A stretch of DNA of 64,000 nt from Onchocerca volvulus. Taxonomy: Eukaryota > Nematoda > Chromadorea > Rhabditida > Onchocercidae. The notes below the pieces were generated by a model, which was given only the letters and a program-made list of their open reading frames with translations, did no database searches and was not told the origin of the DNA. Below, piece after piece: positions 44,045 to 57,831 of the stretch (the stretch's first letter is position 1; each line of letters opens with the position of its first letter). A program made the position numbers and the translations under genes. The stretch lies in assembly GCA_000499405.2 (NCBI GenBank), contig HG738139.1:14046828-14110827 (forward strand), in the 5' to 3' direction.

Positions 44045-47000
44045 ATGTTCCTGACGTCATGTTACTACTTCCTTCTCACACTACTACTTCTTGCTAATTT
44101 CACAGTTGCTAGCTCGAAAGGTTCCTTTTTTTTCTTTTATCAATATTGAATCCGAAATATATTCAGAATACAATTCTTTTGTCTCAAAAAAATTACGTTT
44201 AATTCGGTTATCAGTTAGCTAATTTTTATTAATGATAAGTCGATCAATGAATCGAAGCATAAATATTAAATTTAATTGAAATATCTAAAGCATTCTCATT
44301 TTGTTATACCGTTTAAATATTACATTTTCTATCATTTTAATTCAAGTTATCAATATTTCATGTTAAAAATACGTAAATTTTTGTAATTTTCTTAATTTTC
44401 AATATTAATCTGTCAAATATCTCAAGAAAGAACATTGTTGGTTTTTTTTTTCTTTTTTTTTTTTTTTTCCTGTGATAAATCTCTATTTGACGGTAATGAA
44501 TTTTCAGATCAACTTCGACATCTCGCTACCAACAAAGATTTTATTAGTAGACTTGCAGAAGGTGAATTTGAAGTAGTTCATCCTTTCCAGATTCGAGATA
44601 AGAACGATCGTATTGGTATCGACACAAGGTTAATTTCTTTTTTATTTTTTTTTCTTTGTATAAGATATTTGATTTGTACTTTTTTTTTAGTTCGCTTTCG
44701 AATTTTATTTATCGTATTTACAATTTGAAATGCATCCAAAATATGTTATTGCAGGAATCATTATTTAAATGGAAGTGTTCATTACAAACAAATTACAATT
44801 GTTATTCGTAGCACTGTTATAAATCGTTTAAAACTATTATTGGGTCTTAATGAATTGTTATTTGTTAATGGAACCGATTTTCGAAAAGTAAGTTCAAAAG
44901 AAATCCATTTGCAACTTCTTTAAAGCAATTGTAAAATGAAAGACTTATTTTCTCCATTGATTGATAGCTTTTTGTAACTGTGATTTTTCGCTTTGATTTT
45001 TCCATTATCTTCGAGTGTGTAATATATTACACTAGATTGAAGCGTAGATTTAAGTTTATCTTACACCTTAATTTATGTCTTTTTTTTTTTGTTAGATAGT
45101 TGTATCTAACAAAAAAAGATTTTTATCTTGATTATAACCTTGGCCAGGATTACGGTTCTGATCAAGGACTGTTTATTTAAATAAAATATGGATCACAAAG
45201 GAAAAATAGAAAGAATGTCAAATGGAGCAAAGAATAAATAGCAAAAAACATGAAGAAAAAAGAGACTATTATTACTAATTAATAAAATTTTTTGCTGAAA
45301 TAATGAATACTTTTATTTAATTATTTCATTGCTTAGATTGTAAAATTTTGAAATAGATTTAAAAGTCACTAAGAGAAAATTTTCCTAGTCAATATTTTTT
45401 AAAATTGCAAATTGTTGTTTTTTTTTTTTTCAGTTTGATAATAATGAAAATATCCCGATTGGTAGGCAAGTTGAAAATTGCTACTATCAAGGTACTGTAA
45501 ATGGTGAAGAAGCATCATTTGTGGCATTATCAACGTGTAACGGTTTGCGGTAAGTTATTTTGTTATAATTTTTTTTGTGGCTTTTTCAAATTTTCAATTT
45601 TCAAATTTTCAAATTTCAAATTTTCAAATTATGCATAATATAATCGAATTTTCAAATTTTGAAAATATTTCACTGATTTTATTTTTATTTAAAACCGAAA
45701 GTTCTATTATCGAGATTAAAAGTTCATTATTTGTAGAATGCCTACCAAATTTTCAATATTTCAATTTTTTCAGTGGTATAATTGCTTTTGATAACGGTTC
45801 AGCCTATGGTATATGGCCCTTAGATGGTGGCGATCGAGGTCGTCGTCATCCACATGTTTTATATCGTACAAAATGGTCCCAATCTGCTTCATGTGGAAAT
45901 CAAGTTGGAGAAAGTTTGAAACAGTTTCAAAAGGTTTGTTTAAAGCTTTGGTGAATTTTTTGTTTTTTAAAATCTTAGCATGAAATTAATAATTGTGATT
46001 TTATACCTTGTTTTTATATTTCACAGCTCTTATTTTAATTTATTTTAGTTTTCGAAACGTGATGTCACGAAACAAACAAAATTCGTCGAATTAGCTGTGA
46101 TTGGGGATTATTCATTTGTAAGTTTTACAGTTAGTTTAAATTCTGTACTTAACTTCTTTTCTTATTAATTGAATTGTTTTTGAAATAAAGAAATTGGACA
46201 TAACATTCAAAAAATTAGTAAGAATTATATGGTTTTTTTTTGTTTACATAAAAATTTTTATCAAAATTCTGCAAATTTTGCTGCAGATGAAAAAACATGA
46301 TTTGCACGAAGAAGAGGGTACTGCATTCATTCTAGAAGCTATCAATATTGCTGATTATGTAAGTTTTTTTACAATTGCGATTTTAGCCTATTGGGACTAA
46401 CAATTCTTCATTTTTTTTTTTTTTTTAACTTAAAAAAAATAAATAGCTAAGAAAAAAAGATCCTATATTTGCGAATAATTATCTTTTTCTCTAGATTGGT
46501 AAAAAATAACCAGCAACGAAATTTAATTAGTACTAATTATAAGACTTTAACTTAAGGAATTTTTTCCTTTGCGAAAGATGGCATCTAAATTAATGTACAT
46601 TTAAAAAACTTTTCTCAACATTTGCACAAATGAATAATTCAAAAAAACATGGCAAAAAATGTTGACTGCAAGTTATAAGATACCGAAATTGTTTTTTCAC
46701 TTTTTTATATGCAAAATAACGGGATCGGGCATTAGTGGAAGAATTGTGGAACAAAAATTGAAACAAATCTGCCTGATATTTTGCAGATGTGACAATCATT
46801 AAATATTTAATTGAAATTGAATGATATAGAAAATGAGATATGATCAAACTTGCAAATGTGATTTTATTACTGATAAAATTTATTTACGCAATAGATTTGT
46901 TTATTTTATTTCAAATCTTTCGATGCTAATTGTCAGTCTTATTCAATTTCATAACAACAAAATGTTTTTTATTAATGTCCAAGTAGTTATTAATGATATA

Positions 47001-50000
47001 AAAGATGGTGGTACTATGAATTTTACTACGCATAAACCTAATTTTACAATCTGGAATTTTTTTTTTTTTTTTTGTACAATTGCTACTTTACGAATTTCAA
47101 ATTTTGATATTTTATATTTAAAATATTCCTCATTAGTTCAGCTGCTTGTCTATATTTGTCATTATTTCAATTTGAAAATTGCATTATTATTACTATGTGA
47201 TATATAAATGGTACAAACTTTGGCATATGTTTAAGAGGAAATGACCATCTGCTCAATGTCATCCTTCCATCAATTTCTCACTAATTTAAAGCGGTAATCT
47301 TAAAAGGGAATTCTTTTTCGTCCTTCTTTACTCTTCTCTTTCTCATCTTTTCTTCGATTTCATTTTTTTTGATATGCTTTTTATAAAAATTTACGGCTCT
47401 ATTCTTTTTGTACTATATGGTTAATTGTCCTTTTCCATTTTTTTTGCTTTTTTTTTTTTTTTTTCTGACAAGCGCTACTAATTTATTCACTTTTTTCAAT
47501 CGTTTGTGAAGTAATTGAAATTAGTCTTTGAAGCGCCATCGATTTTGAAATTCTCAATTTTTTACTTCGTTTATCTGCGATTATTAATTTTTTGGGGGAT
47601 TAAAAAAAGAAAAAAGAATGTCTGTAAACTTGTATTATTCTAAATCTTATTATTTTTTTGGTACTTTTTCAACTTCTTCCATTTCGCAAGAAAGAAAGTT
47701 TCTTTAAGTTTCCTTGCTATTTGAGTCAATTAATGTCTAGCTCTGAATACTTGCATTCATTTTTGCCTAATTTTGGAAATATTCTAATTAGAGAAATATT
47801 TTTATCCATTCTTCGATTTCTACCATTTTTACAGATATTTTCACGTGATTTGAATATTCGCTTGAGTGTTGTTTATTTGGAAGAATGGATGGATAAATCA
47901 CGAATTAATTATTATGAAGATATTGAAAGAACGTTAAGCAGTGCTGTGGAATATGTCACCGGTCATATTTATCATATTACGTTAAGCAGTGCTGTGGAAT
48001 ATGTCACCGGTCATATTTATCATATTGGTTAGTTGTAATTTTTTTTTTCCAACAAAAAATCTCTTCAATTTAATAGAATTTTTCAAATTTTCATTTAAAT
48101 AGAGAATGATTATGAGTGATTTTTTAATTATTTTTTTAAAGACTTTTATCATAGTGAATTGATTATTCATTAATTTTAGCTAAAGATTCTTCACTGATTT
48201 TTACATCAGCAAAATTTGTCAAAGACGAAGTGATGACTAGCACTTCTGGAAGTATTTGTTCATCACGTGCAACTGGTTTGGTTACGGTAAGTTTAAAGTT
48301 GTATTTTGAATTGAAATTATATGTAAATATAGTTTTTAGCTTTTTTATGTTTCTGTCGTTTTATAGAAAGTCTGACTATCAAAAAAAACAATTCTGCAAA
48401 ATAGTAGAATTATTCAAATTAACTTTAAGGCTGTGGATACGTATACAGCACATGATACGGGTCAGTTAATTGCTCATAATCTGGCTCATATCATGGGAAT
48501 GGATCATGATTCTCCAGATTGTACATGTGATCTTATCAACAACTGCATTATGCATAAGCAAGCAGGGTAAGTTTGATCATAGCAACAAATTAAATAACAT
48601 CTTATTCTTGATTAATTAGTAATTAATAACATTTTATTCTTGATTAATTTTCAAACACTTAAAATTAAAGCTTATCGAAGTTCTCAAATCTGTTGCATGT
48701 TATGTTTATCATATAAAACTTTTCACATGTTTCCTTATTCCAACCCATTCTACAGTATTCCAAAATTTGAATAACAAGAATAGACTGGAAAAAAGTCTTA
48801 TTTAGGCTGATAAAGTCTTTCAACTGATGATGACTCAATATGCATCCAATTGGAAGAGCAAAAATTAGGATTTAAAGATGGCATAAATCTGTGTATGCAT
48901 AATTTATGATGGATGTATAAATGTGCCCATCCGTTTTATAGACTATTACCAATTGAGTATTATGGATATTGCTGCCATTCATCCCGAGAGATTTCTTTAA
49001 TCAGATAAGAAAGCCTTATGTATCATAAGGGACGATTCATCAGATTGCGACAGCTCCTTGATGCTGTCAGACAATCGTCAACGATTGTTGACCAGTGCTT
49101 GGATCGTCATAAAATGGAGCATTCCTGCTGTTGTAAAAATATTAATTTGCATTGCAAGATGAATGAGCCTAATAAAGAAAAAGATTTGAAATGATGAGAG
49201 ACCAATTTGAGTTCAAAAATGATCAAATATAGGGGACATTTTATGGCGATAGTCTCAAATGGACCATTAGACTGAATCGAAAAGATAACTTTTATATATA
49301 TATATATATTGGAAATATTATTAAGTCGAAATTGGGGAAAATGAATAAATGCACATTAATCTAGGATTGCTCATTAAGAATAAAAATAACGAAAATCTTA
49401 GCGACGTTGATTTTGAACATTTAATACGTTAGTTTTAAGCAATAACAAATAAAAGTGGATATGAATTTTGAAAAAAAAAAATAAATAGCATAGTAAATAT
49501 GAGATAGATAGGTAAAAAATATTCTGAAGATTCATTTGTGTTGTTCATTATAATATAATACGAACAAGATTCGGTCACGAATCGCAAATCTTCGAAAATT
49601 CTTAAACACGCGCCTTATCTATTTAAAAATACGCGCCAATTCGAATGTAGCGTTGTGTTAAAATTTCAAACCAATCGGTAAAGAACTTGAAACGTTGTAT
49701 AGAAAACGAACAACGATTATACGAATTTTTATTTATATAGATAAGCAATCATTGATTTGGTAATTATTTTCAGAAATATTGGTTCACCATTTTTATGGCA
49801 ATTCTCGAAATGCAGTATAGCAAGAATGCATAGCATATTACAATCGGGACATTTGCAATGCTTATTGAATAAACCATTGCAAGTAAGCATTTATCACATT
49901 TTTTTTGCATTCAGAATTGTGGCATTCATAATTACGAACATCTCTTACCTATAATTCGTAAAATGTTGATTTAGTATACTTACTGCTTCATTTTGTTAAA

Positions 50001-53000
50001 GTAGCTTGATTTTTCTATCTAATACAAGAAAGTAATTATGAAAAATGTTCATATTCTCAAATTATCATTAGCAATGCTAATATAGTTGTTGGCCGGGTTT
50101 AATTTTAAATGGGTTATTTCAAAAATTTTCAGAAATTTGAAGTGAAGGGGAATGAGAGAAAGAATAAAATCGACCAAAAACATTGGACAATTTTTGTTTT
50201 TTGTTTTTATTTTCTATTGTTGCATTATGAAATTTCAGTTGCTCATTTAATATTTAAAAAAAGTGTTTAAAATTTATTTAATTTTCAAATATTTAAAAAT
50301 ATTTTGGATATAAAAAAGATGATTTTTTATAGGCATCAACATTGCAACAATGTGGTAATGGTATAATTGATGGTGAAGAAGAATGTGATTGTGGATTGCG
50401 AGAACATTGTCTTGATCCGTGTTGTGATCCATTAACATGTACTCTTCGAGCTCATGCTCATTGTGCTTCTCATCAAGCATGTTGTCATCGTTGTCAAGTG
50501 AGTTGTCACCTTTTTCTTGTGACATTTTTTGAATAAGTAATAATAACTTCTAATCTTTAAACTAATTAATTATATTCATTAATTTTTTTTTTAATCCAAT
50601 TATATTCATTAGCAGAAACTACTAACAGCTTAAAATCATAAGCCTCTTCAAGAAAACATAAAGCATAAATATGAGTTCGAGAAAGTGTAGACATGAAGTT
50701 GTGTTACGGGCACAACTTGCTGCAAATAGTATTATTGATTCGTTATAGTAGCCTTGCTTTCATCTATTGGTAAATTTTGAAATTTACAAAAAATTTTTTT
50801 CCAAGTTTTAAAAAAAAATTTGATAAATATATTGTAGTTACGACCGGCAGGGCATGTATGTAGACCTGCAAGATCGGTATGTGATGTGGCGGAAATGTGT
50901 ACTGGAGATGATGGTGATTGTCCAGTTGATGGATATCTAATTGATGGTACTGTATGTGGTATTAGTGGTCAGTGTTGGAAAGGAAATTGTTCAGATGTTG
51001 AGCAGCAATGTCGCGATCTTTGGGGTCCAGGTAAGTTTTTTGTATTTTTAAAAGAAAAAATAATAGCGAGAAAGTTTAGATGAATTAAAATTTAAATCAC
51101 GATTACCTTTTTTTTTTTTTTTTAAATTCGATGCATCAGAATTTTCATCATTTTTTGTGGAAGGAATTGTCGATATAAATCATAATTCACTTAAATCATT
51201 TTTTTTAAATCAATCATTAGCTGTAATTGAATAATTAAGGAATTAATGCAAATTTATCAAAAAAAAAGAGTATTTTCAGATGCAACAACGGCGGAAGAAC
51301 ATTGCTATGAACGTAATGGATTTGGTTTGGAATATGGAAATTGTGGCATAGATCGAGATGGAATGTATAAAAAATGTGCAGTAGAAAATGTACACTGTGG
51401 AACATTACATTGTCGAGGAGGTTTTCAATCCCCTGCAAATTTAAAACTTAATTCATTTAATCTTCAATTCCTACATGAAACCAAACAAATACAATGCAAG
51501 TATGTATTGAGTATAATTTGGAAAATATTTTTAATTTTTTTTTTTTAAATTTTAAATTATTTAATTGATTGATTCAACCTTCTATTTAGTCTTTATCATC
51601 CAATCCTTATCTTACATTTTAAGAATGCTCACTTTTTTTTTCCATTTGTTCTAAATTTATTCATTACAAATATTACTTAATGATTTTATTCGCATATATA
51701 ATTTCTCCCACCACTTATTTTATTCATAAATCGAATTATTTCGTAGCATTTTTCAAATGTCCTATTTTTCGAAATTTTTAGACAAAAAAACTAATATTGC
51801 TATTTTTAATCTTCATTAATATTTTATATTAAAATAGATCTTTAGCTTCATCTGTCATTTTATTACACTATAACATGCGATCGGTTTATATATCAGTAGT
51901 AATGAAGAAAACAAAAGAGCTTTTACTTCAAAAAAAAAAAAAAAAGTATTAAATGTAAATAAATAAACTTAATGCTTAAAAAATGTTCATTTTTGATATT
52001 CATAAAATATCTTGTTTAGAGTAGTTACAAATCTTGATATTGGTATGGTTATGGATGGAAGCAGTTGTGGTTCTGGAAAAATTTGTGTTCAAGGAATTTG
52101 TTCACCTCTTATTCAAGTTTCACCACCTGTACACTGTCCAAGCAATAATCTTGCTTATCAATGTTCGGGACATGGAGTAAATTTTCTTTACTTAAATTGT
52201 TATTGTTTATCAAAAAAAAAAAATTATTCAAATTTCTTAATTTATTTAATTAAATATATAAAAAAAATTATTCCGATGAATTTAGGATTGTACGACCACA
52301 CGTAAGTGTTTATGTTATAACGGTTGGATGGGTACAGCTTGTGATACCAAAACAAATATTACTCATTTTACAACTATTGCACCAACAGATCTCTCTCATT
52401 TCAGTGATATCTTCATTCCATCATTTGCAGGTAAATTATTTCAAGTCTTTAGTAGTTTTGCCTAGAATTCTAAATTTTGAATGATTATAAATACTAAATA
52501 TAGTTTATTCAATTGGGAATTGATTTTAATTCTCCCTTCTATTTCCAATTTTTATAATATTTGAAATCTTCTTATTTCACTGTAGCTAGTAACGTAAGAA
52601 TTGAAATGTTATGAGGAATCTTCGCTATAAAATTTATCAGGCAGAAGTTATTATACTATTTTTTACGATTTCTGTATTTTGATACATCCATTAAATTTAT
52701 TTTGTGAATTGAATAATAATACGATTTTCAGTAAATTTTACAAAAAATAACAAATTCCTATTTCAATTTATGTTCCTTAATTCTTATTTTGATTTTAGGT
52801 AGCCATAAATTGAATACCACAACTTTACTTATTATTCTTCTTATTGTCGGCATACTGCTCCTGCTACTTTTAATTTGCCTCTTATTTTGCTACCGGTAAG
52901 TTCTCTTTCAAAAAATTATCTTTGCTCTTCAATGATTGAAAAAATTTCTTTATTGTTTTTGTTTTACAGGCGACAAAGTAAGATTGAGTTTTCTTCACCG

Positions 53001-54681
53001 GCTGATGAGAAGTTGAACGAAAATCTTCCGGAAAATACACAGCGAGCGATAAAATTTGGTAGTATGCCAAGCTATCGGTAAGTTTCTTTTATTATTTTTA
53101 GATCTTGATTTGAGATTGTTGAATAATTTAATTTTTTTTTTGTACTTACTAGAACTAGCATTTCGAGTTGTTATTTTTCCATAATAGCATAATTTTTAGT
53201 GAAGAAAAAAGGAAACGAAAAAAAGACAAGCGTGTTTATGATGCATTGCAACGAATCAACGAAGCAAGTGATGAGCGTGATAGTGCATCCGTGAAATCGC
53301 GAGAATCTGGAAGTACAGGTCTTGATAATAACGGGATTTTAGCAATGAACAGGAATTGTGTAGAATACGATCCAAGAGAAGATATGGTTACAACAATGCT
53401 GAATGGTAAAATTTTTTAAGAGATCGATAATAAATAGTATTTAAATGTGGATAGAAATCTCATTATTTAATAAATTGATGATTATCGATTTCCAGGTACA
53501 GCAACAACGATATTGAAAAGAGAAGTACCTGGTAATCATGATTATTATTGCGACGGTGTTTTGTATCATGATACTTGTTCAGAAATGATGAATTCATCGC
53601 CAACAATACGTTGTTCATCTGTTGCGCTTCCAGCTCGTTTTGAACGAAATCGAAATGGTTATGCGACTGATTCTGAAATTGGTTAGTTTTTATCGATATA
53701 TTACAACTATAAGGCTAGTATCTAAATTGTGCGTAATATTCTTATCTGTTATACTTTATCTTACATTTGACATAATGAAATAGAAGGATTTTGAAAAATT
53801 TATGAATATGTCAAATGTATCTCAATATTATTAGTTGTTTTCATTGCTATGTTATGCCATTAGAAAAGTTTAAATTATACTAATAAACTATTTTTGAAAT
53901 GAAAAATTTTCAAGTTTTTTTTTTTTTTTTGAAGCAACAGGACGCTATGGTACACGTTATGTTGAAGCTGTATCAGGTGCAAGTGTTGAATTGAGTCCAA
54001 CTTCATCACAAACTTCAGTCAACAATAGAATGACTCCAACTCCGTTGAAACTTAACAATATTGGAATGTTATTGAGGCAGCTACAACATAATGACGAAGT
54101 TTGCAGGTTCATATTCATTTAGATTATTCAAATAATTATTCCTTTGATATATACATATTGGCAGTATTATTATTTCAGTGATGCAGAATTGAGTGCAGTA
54201 GAAGCAGATCATGTGGAACATGGTGATTTGGGTTCTAATACAGAATCAAGCAGAGGCTATGAACTTCAGGAAGCGAAGTATTTATATTTTTTTTTTTTTG
54301 AAATATCAAAGGAAAGTATAAAATTAATGGCTCTTTATTACTCTAAATTTAACTAATTAAACACTTGAAATTAATCACACAAACATAAAGCTGTATAATT
54401 ATAGTACATCGTTGTCGAACGGTTTAGAGCCGAACTTTTCGCGATCGCTTCAAAAAGATCGAAATGGAGGCGATGAAAGACTGGACAGTGCTCGCAACTG
54501 CAACAATACTTCAGCTTGCTTTTCAAATGAAGCGATACTAAATGGACGTGATACTCTATTTCAGGATCGTCAGTCTCTTCCTGAGATAGAAATGAGCGAA
54601 AGGACCGCTAGACATAAGACACATCCTCATGGTCAAAGTCAGCATTCATTGTTTAATGACTCATTCAGGTTGGAAGTATGA
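44045..54681 (+). CDS. unc-71: Membrane-anchored ADAM with inactive-type zinc site (UNC-71-like)
   Basis: ADAM proteins act at the cell surface in adhesion and migration. Exons: 44045-44120, 44508-44628, 44755-44887, 45434-45549, 45774-45933, 46049-46117, 46287-46358, 47835-48027, 48180-48286, 48430-48566, 49774-49882, 50333-50497, 50838-51030, 51280-51499, 52020-52176, 52286-52430, 52799-52895, 52970-53077, 53200-53405, 53496-53681, 53935-54106, 54179-54277, 54405-54681. The sum is 3318 nt, 1105 residues. Exon 1 is a signal peptide (CYYFLLTLLLLANFTVA). Prodomain and metalloprotease domain follow; the zinc motif (~365-376) is HNLAHIMGMDHD, with Asn for the catalytic Glu, and CIM gives the Met-turn. 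Next are the disintegrin domain (loop CRPARSVCDVAEMC), Cys-rich domain, EGF (CSGHGDC..CLCYNGWMG), TM ~733-755 and a ~350-residue tail. The UNC-71 assignment rests on the lost Glu and overall layout. Confidence 0.9.
47931..48026 (+). repeat. Exact 48-bp tandem duplication inside an ADAM exon
   Basis: 47931-47978 and 47979-48026 are identical over 48 bases. In frame this adds a second copy of the 16-residue stretch TLSSAVEYVTGHIYHI to the metalloprotease domain. Typical ADAMs have room for one copy here. No mismatch was seen between the copies. Confidence 0.95.
49014..49088. ncRNA. Three perfect hairpins in an ADAM intron
   Basis: Within 75 bases: CCTTATG/CATAAGG (49014-49020, 49024-49030, loop 3), GACAGC/GCTGTC (49049-49054, 49063-49068, loop 8), and ACAATCG/CGATTGT (49071-49077, 49082-49088, loop 4). 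The surrounding 48780-49160 is less AT-rich than the rest of the intron. It may be an intron-hosted structured RNA or a decayed element. No snoRNA box set could be assigned. Confidence 0.3.
49586..49742. mobile_element. Second, internally deleted copy of the foldback element
   Basis: This lies in the ADAM intron before exon 49774-49882. It carries CAAATCTTCGAAAATTCTTA, ACACGCGCC twice, GAATGTAGCGTTGTG, CAATCGGT and GAAACGTTGTAT, then ends ATTTTTATTTATATAGAT. That end matches the terminal repeat of the element at 42908-43260. Its left terminus is missing or diverged. Confidence 0.65.
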
Positions 54682-55829
54682 CCTTTATTAGATGTTTTTT
54701 GCCAATAATTTCGGTAGTGTATCGACATCATCAACAAGACTTAATTTTTTGAAAATTTCTGTTCAAGAACTTGTTCCTACTTTCTACTCGTCTCAAAAAA
54801 CTCTCGATAAGCGTTCTTAGAAAAGGTTGTTCTCTTCAGTGAGTTTTGGAAAAAATACAGGTAATTGAGAAATTTGAAATGTATGAAATACTGCTGCTTA
54901 TATAAGTTGAAACGGTGAGGTATGATTGATCTCTCTTATACAAAGTTTGTATTCATCATTTCGAAAATTTCTTAACTTAATGTATTTTGATACAATCTTC
55001 TGTATTTATATATATTTCTGATATTTCCTACCTCTTTTCATTATTTTAGTCTCTTCGATGTTTTGTCAAGTAACATGTTTTGCTACTTTTTCCCTAGAAA
55101 AAAGAAAAAGTTAAATTGAGAGATGATTAAACATGACAACTATTTCTTGAAATATATCAAGTTCAGTTTAACTTTTTGAATATTCAATTTCGAATGTATT
55201 TTTTTTTTTTACAATTATCTCCTTTTATAAGGATAAGGAATTCTGGTTTAAAAAATGAGAAAAAAGTGTCACGGTTGAAACAAGTATAAGTTTTTAAATT
55301 TAAGCAGAAGTTTTAAAATGGTATTGGAAACTTCGAGTTGAAATTTTCGAGAAAACACTTGCAAACAAAAGTTCAGTGTGACTAGAATAATAGTGAAAAC
55401 TATAAAAGCTTTGGGAAAGAACGCATTTTAAACTTTAACTGATTATTAAGATCACCTGATTCCTTTAATAATATAAAGATTTTCTATATTTTTTCGGCAC
55501 TTTCCTCTGGAATTATTATCTTAGATAAAGACTTAAACTCCTCTGTTCAAACATTTTGATTTTTTTTTTTTAAATTATTCTAATATTTCATTTGTTATTG
55601 TTATTTTCAAATCATATCTCATAAATCCAATCCATTACTGCCCGTGTCAACTGTCCAGTAATATGTGTGATTAATCGGATTTCACTCCTTTCGGCAATAT
55701 TTTCATATTTTATTGTTGAAATGGTCTTTCAATTTGAATCTTTGTTGTAATTTTGTATATATTTTTGGATTTTTGTCAAATGAATTTGTCCGAGAGATGC
55801 TGTCTTCATGTTCAATAGATGTCATATGA

Positions 55830-55925
55830 ATGAAAGAATGATAACGAATAACATAGGATAACGAATAATGATAGCGAATGATAACGAATAATGATAACGA
55901 ATAGCATAGGTAACGAATAACAAGT
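55830..55925. repeat. GATAACGAATA short tandem repeats
   Basis: ATAACGAATA-like units recur about seven times with insertions such as ACATAGG and ATG. The array is irregular and non-coding. Confidence 0.7.
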
Positions 55926-57780
55926 CATATCAGCTCAAACATCATTCATGATTTGATGTTTTGAAATGAAACTATTAATAAACAAAGCAAGATATGACAT
56001 TTTTTTCGAGATTATTCTTCGAAAAGTGGACGTTTCCAAAGTAGAACTGAAATTAAACAACAGCTTAAATAAATAAGTTTCTAGATCAGATCACTTAATA
56101 TCATCATCATTTGCAATTTGCATGTCGAAGGAAAAAGTGAGTAATAAATTGCAAATTTGCAAGCCGGAAAAGAAATGCATTTAGCTTCAGTGAAATATTG
56201 AGATGGGAAAAAGATGGGGAAAAGAATATTCTCTAAGATTGATTCCGGCAACTCGACGACTAATGCTAATCAATTGTATTCTCCTATCGTCAAACAAACT
56301 TTCCTGCTATCAGTTACTAAGAAGACCATTTTATATTTCAGCTTTTAAAGTAATAATTACATCAAGTATCGTTAATTAATTCGCAATAAATCCTTCATGA
56401 AAGAATAAAATTGTTCAAATAATTATTGTCGGTCGCAGCTAATCAAAAAAAAAAAAAAAATGACGAAAATTGTAGAAATTTTTCAAAATGCATAAAAATG
56501 CAAAGTGCTTGAAATAAAGTGCTCTATTATCAAATATTCTAATTGTGTGGAAAAATTTTAAATTTGAAATGAAATCGCATGCAGCGAATTTAGAAGAAAT
56601 TTCTTTTATTTATATTGAGATTCAAAATATCTGATATCAATCTTTGGAATTCAATCTGATATCAAAATCTTTGGAATTCAAGAAACATAGATAAAAAAGT
56701 CGAGGAGTCGAAGTGTGTGTGTGTCACTTGTGAAATTGCGGAATCACTTGTATGGTCGAAGAATCACTTGCACAAGAATCACTTAATTGCGCCAAACGTA
56801 GGGAAATGCCGATTGAAACGATTATTGACAGCATCTGATTAAAGACACAGATCTTCTGTTTTAAAATAGCTCGATCACACGAATCTCTTGTTTTAAAATA
56901 GATATAAGAAAAATCAAATTGAATGACGGAACATCAATGGTTGTAAAGAATCGGACAAGTTGAATGGAATAGCAATTTTGGAGTTTTCGGAAAACAGAAA
57001 TGATTAAAGAACTTGTCTGATGTCGGATATACATAGATTAATCGCCCTTTCGGAATTTCCCAGTTTTCTTGAAACATTTAACTTTACCTATTTACTCTCA
57101 TCAAAAACTGAGATTTCATTTGATCGCAATAGAAGAAAATCGTGCAACGGTTGATGCCAGTTTTATTCAGATTAATTATTCTTCACAATATTTTGTTTAA
57201 CTTTGCCTCGTTTATTTATTCTGTTAGCTTCAGTTTTAATATTCTGAATATGTTTATTATGATGTTAGGATGCCACTAGATAAAGCTGTAGCATATATGG
57301 TAAAACAGTGTTTGTTGTGCATAAGACTTTGCAGAAAAGTCAATTTAACATTGAATAGTTTGATTTTTCGAGCCATAAAAAATTATTAAGTAATTTTCTA
57401 AGTAAATTCAAAATTCAAGCACCAAATGTACGATAATGATATGTTGGCCCTGATAATTGACAAGTTGGCTAAATAACAATTTGGATGATATTGTTCTGAA
57501 TTGCTCATAAGTATGAGCAATGTAATGATTAATTTCTATTATTAAATTAATTGTTTAATAAATATTTGGTATCGTTACTCATATACAGAAACATTATTAG
57601 TCTTAAATTTGAAAAAAATTAGAATTTGACATCTATCATTGCCAAAGCAATTAAAAAGTTGTTGAAAAATGCTCGTTTTTCAGACATTTAAAAGTAATTC
57701 GACAATTGAAGGATTCATCTTATATTAAATAGTATTGAAATTACAAATCATTATTAATCATTGCTGCTATTCATTATTAT

Positions 57781-57784
<4 letters not shown>

Positions 57785-57829
<45 letters not shown>
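57785..57829. repeat. (TA)n microsatellite
   Basis: A pure TA run of about 45 bases lies between the ADAM gene and the orphan exon. Confidence 0.95.

Positions 57830-57831
<2 letters not shown>

Noticed and set aside
46359..47834. Open frames in the long ADAM intron (for example 46833-47207)
   Set aside because: They lack in-phase splice sites, and the flanking ADAM exons join directly in frame without them.
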